DNA of 35,440 bases from an uncultured Pseudomonadales bacterium. Its GTDB lineage: Bacteria; Pseudomonadota; Gammaproteobacteria; Pseudomonadales; Pseudohongiellaceae. The stretch lies in the NCBI GenBank assembly GCA_905478195.1, contig CAJQHM010000132.1, forward strand, positions 1 to 35,440. Direction: 5' to 3'. Below are positions 33,788-35,440 of the stretch, piece after piece (position 1 is the first letter of the stretch; each line of letters opens with the position of its first letter). A program made the position numbers and the translations under genes. The notes beneath the pieces are model-generated. The model searched no databases and was not told where the DNA came from. It worked only from the letters and a program-made list of their open reading frames with translations.

Positions 33788-34327
33788 CTAACCACCGATC
33801 TTCACATAGCCTTGGCGGCCAAGTTCAATAAGCGTTGTCAGAGCCCAGTAGTCCACCTGAATTTCATCCAGCAGATCATCTTCCTTAACATTGCGCGATA
33901 GCACACCCTGGCCGCAGAGATGAAATGTTACGCCTGCTGCATGCAGCTGCTTGATGAGGTCGATGTTCGGATTATCCTTGCCGTCGTGGCGAGCCTTGAA
34001 TTCTTCATTTTTCAATCCGATCAGACCGGAGCCCTGATGCATCACGATGGCGATCTTGCGATTCTCTTTCGGCACGCCCAGATTGGCCAGCGTATTCACA
34101 TAGCGCGCGATCAACGGCAGCATGGGATAGGGGTCATCCAGATCCTCATCAAAAACGACCAGGTCGAACAACACCTTGTATTCGGTATTCGGGTCGGGGG
34201 TCAGGTGTGCCCCCGGATAGTCCCGACTGGCGTTGTAACCGGAAATTGGCAGTTCATCGGCGGCAAACACCGGATTCAGTAGAAAGATTGCGGGCAGTGA
34301 AATCAGTAGTAACTTGAACAGCTTCAT
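33788..34327 (-). CDS. Exported DsrE-family protein
   Basis: A 179-residue DsrE-fold protein with a Sec signal (KLFKLLLISLPAIFLLNPVFA, cleaved before ADEL). DsrE-family hallmarks are present: KIAIVMHQGSGLIGL (strand and loop), DLIKQLHAAGVTFHLCGQGV with Cys138 at the end of the conserved strand, and VDYWALTTLIELGRQGYVKI at the C-terminus. In sulfur oxidisers, cytosolic DsrE and TusD proteins carry persulfide on a Cys. Here the protein is periplasmic and the single conserved Cys138 is retained in the mature chain. A very strong ribosome site (AAGGAGATATACA) precedes the ATG. Next downstream on the same strand is the Tat-secreted DsrE-like gene. Confidence 0.88.
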   Translation of the reverse strand: MKLFKLLLISLPAIFLLNPVFAADELPISGYNASRDYPGAHLTPDPNTEYKVLFDLVVFDEDLDDPYPMLPLIARYVNTLANLGVPKENRKIAIVMHQGSGLIGLKNEEFKARHDGKDNPNIDLIKQLHAAGVTFHLCGQGVLSRNVKEDDLLDEIQVDYWALTTLIELGRQGYVKIGG

Positions 34328-34722
34328 TTTGTATATCTCCTTTTGGATAACTTGAGACTAATTAACACAGAGCTGAAACCAAAGGGGTTCAAGCCTTCGA
34401 TCCGGCAACTCATCAGTCGAAATAAATCTAGCCGCATTGTAACCGAATCACTGGGCACACCGCGAATAGAACGCCTAGCGGAAACGGGACTGCCGACTCC
34501 CGCTATCGAATGGGTCTAGCCGGCTACACTTCATCGAGCAAAAGGGCTGCCCTTTTCACCATAGGGCCAGCACCACGGCTAAAGTAAGACTCGACGCGTG
34601 CGTGAAGAAATCAGCAAATTCTGCAGGTGAAAGCCCTCGCAGCAATCGAAAGGAATACGGGGCAGCTATGCTTTAATAGCCTATTCCGTTGGGCCAGTAA
34701 GCTCAGAGTGCCACCTGACCTT
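34328..34722. other. Intergenic region between ridA-like and dsrE-like genes
   Basis: A 395-base gap between two minus-strand genes. It holds a short stem-loop (34540-34556), listed separately, and the strong ribosome site of the DsrE gene at its left end. A 29-codon ORF (34324-34413, minus) overlaps the DsrE start but has no ribosome site. Nothing else is supported. Confidence 0.5.
34540..34556 (-). terminator. Stem-loop, candidate terminator of the ridA-like gene
   Basis: AAAAGGG (34540-34546), CTG loop, CCCTTTT (34550-34556). The stem is a perfect palindrome whose own ends supply a short T-tract on either strand. It lies about 170 bases after the ridA-like stop, so it could also be independent of that gene. 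Confidence 0.5.
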
Positions 34723-35169
34723 TTACGCCGCTGCAATGCACTCAATCTCTACTCGGGTATCTCCACCCAAGCTGATACCTACAGCCGTGCGGGCTGGCTT
34801 ATTCTCCGGGAAGAACTCGGCGTAAACCTCGTTCATAGCGCCCCACTCTGCCATGTCGACCAGAAAAACCGTGCATTTCACCACTCGATCTATGGACGAG
34901 CCGAAGCGCTCTAGCGCGTCCTCTATAGACTCAAGAGTGCGTCGCGTTTCAGGCTGCACTCCCGACTCGCCGGGCCCGCCGGTTTTGCCAGCGAGAAAGA
35001 TCAAACCACCGTGGCGTACACCTTCGGAATAAGGCGCACGGGGGTTGGGGTTCATGTATTCCGGAGTATCAGATAGATGAACTGTTTCAGCGCCGGAGTC
35101 AATTCTTGCCTCGATTTGACAGGCAAACAATAGTGGGCACAGGGCTAACGCGACGATGACTCTAAACAT
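34723..35169 (-). CDS. RidA-family protein predicted to be a lipoprotein
   Basis: A 148-residue protein with a RidA (YjgF/UK114) domain. RidA enzymes deaminate reactive enamines/imines formed by PLP enzymes, normally in the cytosol. The catalytic Arg is R127 in KPARTAVG, and TRVEIECIA gives the conserved Glu near the C-terminus. SEGVRHGGLIFLAGKTGG and DRVVKCTVFLVDMAEWGAMNEVYAEFF are family-typical. The N-terminus is a lipoprotein signal with lipobox LFAC (lipidated Cys17), which places the enzyme in the envelope. AGGAG precedes ATG 35169, a strong site. Confidence 0.88.
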   Translation of the reverse strand: MFRVIVALALCPLLFACQIEARIDSGAETVHLSDTPEYMNPNPRAPYSEGVRHGGLIFLAGKTGGPGESGVQPETRRTLESIEDALERFGSSIDRVVKCTVFLVDMAEWGAMNEVYAEFFPENKPARTAVGISLGGDTRVEIECIAAA

Positions 35170-35195
35170 GATGATTCTCCTAGGATTGTTTGTGT

Positions 35196-35440
35196 ATGAG
35201 GATAAGAGCTATCTTTCAACATGTCCATGCGCCCATTAAAGAAAAGGAATATCGATTCATTCTGACTCAGGCACCCCTTAACTCGGGTCTAATGTTTCGG
35301 CATGCTCTTCTTCAAGAAATCGCATACGAATCTCTGCTCCGCAAGGAACGTTTGTCGTTCCATAAACAAGTCGCAAATATGCTTCGCGATAAGTACCCCA
35401 AAACAATAGCTCGAAGTCCAGAGGAGTTTGCAAGACATTG
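35196..35440 (+). pseudogene. Fragment of an adenylate-cyclase/ATPase-type signalling protein (5'-truncated, runs off the right edge)
   Basis: The plus frame from ATG 35196 encodes LMFRHALLQEIAYESLLRKERLSFHKQVANMLRDKYPK followed by SPEEFARH. This matches the conserved element FxHALxQExAYxSLLxxxRxxLHxxIAxxL...PExLAxH, found between the ATPase and TPR parts of class III cyclase/STAND-type proteins of more than 1000 residues. The upstream frame stops at TAG 35181-35183, and nothing before this element looks like the missing cyclase or ATPase domains. This is therefore probably a decayed remnant. The 3' part lies outside the window. Confidence 0.55.

Noticed and set aside
34324..34413. 29-codon leader ORF whose TGA overlaps the DsrE ATG
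   Set aside because: The overlap suggests coupling, but there is no ribosome site and the DsrE gene already has an excellent one, so the leader is not needed.
34627..34914. Plus-strand ORF of 95 codons
   Set aside because: It is mostly antisense to the RidA gene, has no ribosome site and no family resemblance.
1..35440. CRISPR arrays, tRNA or rRNA genes, prophage or integron features
   Set aside because: I looked on both strands and saw no regularly spaced identical repeats, cloverleaf-like conserved arms, integrase or phage structural genes.

Overview
The window looks like chromosomal DNA of a free-living, aerobic gammaproteobacterium, probably marine. The evidence is the gene set: a single-chain NAD malic enzyme, MlaA, HslO, Sua5, an OprO/OprP porin with a PhoB-type promoter, a cbb3-type oxidase, an NhaC antiporter and several quinoprotein or c-type cytochrome genes. 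No species can be named from the sequence. I see no rRNA, tRNA, CRISPR array, insertion sequence or integrase.

Layout. 1-818 (minus) is the N-terminal half of a Tat-exported multicopper oxidase that runs off the left edge. 1121-6176 (plus) carries a DUF2855 protein, a DAO-type FAD oxidoreductase, an NhaC-family antiporter and an exported fumarylacetoacetate-hydrolase-fold protein. 6184-8616 (minus) is a two-gene unit of a periplasmic PQQ dehydrogenase and a dihaem cytochrome c. 9010-10710 is malic enzyme. 10826-15785 holds small membrane proteins, an ADP-ribosylglycohydrolase followed by an in-frame degraded tail, a lipocalin, a DUF6134 protein and MlaA. 16182-16874 is a Tat-secreted protein with a paralogue at 32964-33653.

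The most unusual locus is 17009-20893 (minus). One reading frame joins a complete cbb3 catalytic subunit (CcoN), a CcoO-type monohaem domain and two further CcoP-like cytochrome c domains. It is translationally coupled to a small membrane protein and then to a TsdA-like dihaem cytochrome. An FNR/ANR-like palindrome lies upstream. I infer an oxygen-responsive compact respiratory unit, perhaps passing electrons from thiosulfate or another c-cytochrome donor directly to oxygen.

21455-25061 (plus) has a small exported protein with a good terminator, Sua5, and a phosphate-selective porin with a convincing pho box and -10. 25212-29730 has a CDF metal transporter, a membrane protein, a run of three very small membrane-protein genes, and a large unknown protein with pentapeptide-like repeats whose frame is cut by one in-frame TAG. 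29767-35169 (minus) holds HslO, a redoxin-like protein without its catalytic cysteines, a PAPS-dependent sulfotransferase, the second Tat protein, an exported DsrE protein and a RidA lipoprotein. The right edge carries what looks like the 5'-truncated remnant of an adenylate-cyclase/ATPase-type signalling protein.

Two themes recur. Several enzyme folds that are normally cytosolic (FAH, DsrE, RidA) carry export or lipoprotein signals here. Two loci show long frames that continue in phase past TAG stop codons. TAG is an ordinary stop in about a third of the genes here, so gene decay is the simplest reading, with amber readthrough as the alternative.
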